A stretch of DNA of 64,000 nt from NCBI RefSeq assembly GCF_017873565.1, contig NZ_JAGGKH010000014.1, positions 80,860-144,859 on the forward strand, in the 5' to 3' direction. A program made the translations under genes and the position numbers. Source of the DNA: Lederbergia galactosidilytica (GTDB lineage Bacteria; Bacillota; Bacilli; Bacillales; Bacillaceae_C). The notes below the pieces were generated by a model. The model saw only the letters and a list, made by a program, of their open reading frames with translations. It was not told the DNA's origin and did not search any database. Below are positions 61,675 through 64,000 of the stretch, piece after piece; within the stretch, counting starts at the first letter, position 1; the number at the start of each line of letters is the position of its first letter.

Positions 61675-61851
61675 CCTTTTTTAGATTCAGAAATATTTGC
61701 TTGGCGAAGGTCTAAAGGGCGTAGTACAAAAAGGCATTGTGACGTACAAGATGTACTAGTTGTAGGCGAAGCAATAGGACGTCGCTAATTGAGCCTACTG
61801 TCAGGACGGCGTGTCCTTAGCCTTTTACCCTATCAAGACGCTTGTGCTTTT
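61675..61851 (+). repeat. Dispersed intergenic repeat, copy 4
   Basis: ATATTTGCTTGGCGAAGG, ACAAGATGTACTAGTTG, ATAGGACGTCGC, GTCAGGACGGCGTG and TATCAAGACGCTTGTGCTTT match the landmarks of copy 3 but in a rearranged, shorter form. Confidence 0.65.
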
Positions 61852-62048
61852 CTTATTATAACATGAAAAAATGATAATTTTCTAAATTTTAATGAGGAAA
61901 TGAGAAGATGATACTTCTGAATATAAATGATTATTCAAAAAAATCTTAGGGCTTTTTCTAGGGAATAATAAAAAAAGGAAGAGATAATGATTATTTATCC
62001 TAATTATTGACCAATGAGTGTAAATAAAATTAAGTCTAGGTAGGATTT

Positions 62049-62062
62049 TGAAAACGTTGTCA
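62049..62062 (+). promoter_or_regulatory. Cre site upstream of the last binding protein
   Basis: TGAAAACGTTGTCA fits all 14 cre positions and lies 82 bases before the start codon. Confidence 0.7.
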
Positions 62063-62144
62063 AAGGCTGAGAAAGTGATTATATACAATTATTCTCAATT
62101 AAAATAAAATGGAGGTTGAAAAAGAAAATAGGAGGGGTGGATCA

Positions 62145-63665
62145 ATGCTCATGAAAAAGAAGTTATGGATTGCAGGAATATTATCTTTGTTCCTTATCAT
62201 TGCAGCTGGATGTAATCAGAGCGAAAATACTTCCACAAATGAAGGTAGTGGAAATGCAGAAAAAGGAGAAGACGGACCATTTAAGTTTTCGATTATGGCT
62301 AATCTCCATACTCCAGAAGTTCCCGATGAAAAAGTTTTAAAAGTCATCGAAGAAAAAACCAATACGGAAATTGAAATGCAATGGGTTCCAGACAATAATT
62401 ATGAGGATCGGCTTAATACAGCCTTTGCTACGAATTCACTTCCAGAAGCTGTATTTATGAAGAATCAAAACACGTTTATTCAATTTAAAGATGCGATTCG
62501 GGATGAACAATTTTGGGAAATTGGACCATATTTAGATGAATATGAGAATCTAAGTAAATTAAAAGAACAGGTTGTTGATAATACTTTAGTAGATGGAAAG
62601 CTTTATACATTATACCAAGGGCGCCCGTTATCCAGACAAGGGATTATCTATAGAAAGGATTGGGCTGATAATTTAGGATTGGAAGCACCGACAACAACAG
62701 AGGAATTTTTCGAAATGGCAAGAGCTTTTACAGAAGATGATCCAGATGGAAATGGGAAAGATGATACGTTCGGAGTAACAGATCGAAATGATCTTATCTA
62801 TGGTGCGTTTAAAACAGTTGCTTCATGGTTCGGTACACCGAATAATTGGGGAGAAAAAGATGGGGAATTATTACCTGAGTTTATGTTCTCTGAATATAAA
62901 GAGACAATGGACTTTTTTAAAGAATTACATGAAAACGGATACATCAATAAAGATTTTCCTGTAACGAGTAAAGTGGATCAACAAGAGTTTTTCAAGAATG
63001 GGTCAGCAGGTATTTATATTGGCTCGATGGGGGATGTTGTTAGCCTTCATAGTGATGCGGTGGCCATTAACCCAGATATTGATTTAGATGTTCACAATAA
63101 GGTAACAGGACCTAATGGTGAATATGGGATATGGGCAATTCCCGGATATGGAAATTTAGTGATGTTCCCTAAAAGTACTGTAAAAACAGAAGATGATTTA
63201 AAGAAAATTCTTGCATTCTTTGATCAATTAATGGGTGCAGAATTATCGAACACACTTTACTGGGGAATAGAAGATGACACCTATACAGTGAAAGAAGGGG
63301 GCGCACTTCCGATTGAAGATCAAGCAAGGTTTGATCGAGAGGTGAAAGCTTATCAAGCACTGGAAATTGGTGAACCAGAAACAAATGGTAGATATGAAGG
63401 ATATTTTGATTATGGGCCAAAAGCAAAATCAGAAGAATTATTTATTGATAATGAAAACTATCTGATTAATGATCCTACCGTCACACTAGATTCTGAGACA
63501 TATATCCAAGATGGTGCTCGCTTACAACAAATTATTACAGATGTTACCTATCAATATATTTTAGGGCAAACAGATGAAGCAGGTTTCGAGAAAGCGATTG
63601 AAAAGTGGAAGAAAGAAGGCGGAGAAAAAATCATTCAAGAGTTTAATGAGTCGAATTCAAAATGA
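62145..63665 (+). CDS. Lipoprotein sugar-binding protein, LplA-like
   Basis: 506 residues. Signal peptide with lipobox IAAGC at Cys23. A large family 1 binding protein resembling the LplA/YesO group (FKFSIMANLHTPEVPDEKVL, TEEFFEMARAFTEDDPDGNGKDDTFG, which has the calcium-loop-like DPDGNGKDD). Divergent from YesL-YesS, which may control it. ATG 62145 has AGGAGGGGTGG upstream; ATG at 62151 is an alternative. A strong terminator follows directly, so permease genes are not immediately cotranscribed unless it is leaky. Confidence 0.9.
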   Translation: MLMKKKLWIAGILSLFLIIAAGCNQSENTSTNEGSGNAEKGEDGPFKFSIMANLHTPEVPDEKVLKVIEEKTNTEIEMQWVPDNNYEDRLNTAFATNSLPEAVFMKNQNTFIQFKDAIRDEQFWEIGPYLDEYENLSKLKEQVVDNTLVDGKLYTLYQGRPLSRQGIIYRKDWADNLGLEAPTTTEEFFEMARAFTEDDPDGNGKDDTFGVTDRNDLIYGAFKTVASWFGTPNNWGEKDGELLPEFMFSEYKETMDFFKELHENGYINKDFPVTSKVDQQEFFKNGSAGIYIGSMGDVVSLHSDAVAINPDIDLDVHNKVTGPNGEYGIWAIPGYGNLVMFPKSTVKTEDDLKKILAFFDQLMGAELSNTLYWGIEDDTYTVKEGGALPIEDQARFDREVKAYQALEIGEPETNGRYEGYFDYGPKAKSEELFIDNENYLINDPTVTLDSETYIQDGARLQQIITDVTYQYILGQTDEAGFEKAIEKWKKEGGEKIIQEFNESNSK

Positions 63666-63671
63666 GGAAAT

Positions 63672-63716
63672 GGAAAAGATGACTGAACAGAAACTGATCG
63701 GTCATCTTTTCCTTAT
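63672..63716 (+). terminator. Terminator of the last binding protein gene
   Basis: GGAAAAGATGAC / GTCATCTTTTCC, 12-bp perfect stem, then TTAT. Confidence 0.75.
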
Positions 63717-64000
63717 CTAAGTATTAAGCAATAAGTTTCTTCTATTATAAATGTATGCTGAGATAAGGGGATAATCATTTTCTATTATATGGAAAGAAAC
63801 TGCTCCCAAGGCGCTATAAAATGGAAAGAAATAACATAATGATTATAGACGATATAAATTAGATCACTTACGCTTTACTTACATCGCTTGTATCCAACAC
63901 TTTTAGGTAGTGTCAAAAATTCTATGAAAACAAAAGCCTAAACGTAGCTCTACGGTCTAAATGTGGTGGTAAGCTACCGCAATCGCTCTTGACAAACACG
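63717..64000. other. Right-edge gap
   Basis: No gene recognised. TAGGTAGTGTCAAAAATTCTATG at 63905-63927 has the look of an insertion sequence end, but no transposase is in the window to confirm it. Confidence 0.25.

Noticed and set aside
1..64000. CRISPR arrays, tRNA or rRNA genes, intact insertion sequences or prophage genes
   Set aside because: None of the expected repeats, cloverleafs, conserved rRNA segments or transposase/integrase motifs was seen.

Overview
The window reads as a chromosomal segment of a low-GC Gram-positive spore-former of the Bacillaceae. The signs are strong AGGAGG-type ribosome binding sites, TTG/GTG starts, two T-box leaders, fluoride and TPP riboswitches, catabolite-repression (cre) operators, the DUF1659/DUF2922/YvrJ small-protein trio, YesM/YesN/YesS/YesL-type carbohydrate regulators and LplB/LplC-type sugar permeases. 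Genus cannot be fixed from sequence alone; halotolerant Bacillaceae related to Gracilibacillus or Oceanobacillus are plausible.

Left third (1-24 kb) is housekeeping and stress material. It holds the 3' end of a YhgE/Pip-type membrane protein, a class A beta-lactamase-fold serine hydrolase, the DUF1659-DUF2922-YvrJ trio, leuA alone behind a leucine T-box, and a FluC/CrcB fluoride channel pair behind a fluoride riboswitch. A DUF72 protein, a zinc-knuckle methionyl-tRNA synthetase behind its own T-box, a GNAT acetyltransferase, a Bcr/CflA-type exporter and a MerR/TipA regulator with a textbook 19-bp-spacer promoter follow. Next come a DNA-repair/RNA-methylation operon (Fpg-like, Nfo, RlmA-like, Ogt), a VOC protein with ATA where the start codon should be, two unknown proteins, a TPP-riboswitch-controlled thiamine/HMP ECF transporter (ykoE-ykoD-ykoC), an EamA transporter and methionine aminopeptidase.

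From 24.5 kb to the right edge the window is mostly one pectin/plant-polysaccharide utilisation region. It contains a GH42 beta-galactosidase; a GH3 enzyme in an operon with a YesM/YesN two-component system, a DUF624 (YesL) protein and a DUF4340 protein; and an LplB/LplC ABC importer flanked by two near-identical binding lipoproteins. After a break of unrelated genes (membrane proteins, L,D-transpeptidase, MsrAB; 42.2-45.6 kb) come an alpha/beta hydrolase with a Gfo/Idh/MocA dehydrogenase, an orphan binding protein divergent from an AraC regulator, a four-gene operon GH28-CE8-GH43-GH95, a YesL-YesS pair, and a fourth sugar-binding lipoprotein.

No signal peptide is visible on any of the glycan-degrading enzymes, while four lipoproteins and one permease pair are present. 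This implies that oligosaccharides are made outside (by enzymes not in this window), imported, then de-esterified, debranched and hydrolysed in the cytoplasm. Cre-like sites precede most of these units, so CcpA repression is likely to be layered on at least three dedicated regulators (YesN-type, AraC-type, YesS-type) and probably a LacI-type one.

The most noteworthy observations are: a 65-bp promoter/cre block duplicated upstream of binding protein 1 and of the permease operon; a decayed GH43 gene between them; at least four copies of a dispersed intergenic repeat; the ATA-start VOC gene; a perfect 16-bp palindrome next to a cre site ahead of the esterase/dehydrogenase operon; and a DUF4340 protein in a sugar-sensing operon. 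No CRISPR array, tRNA, rRNA or intact insertion sequence was seen.
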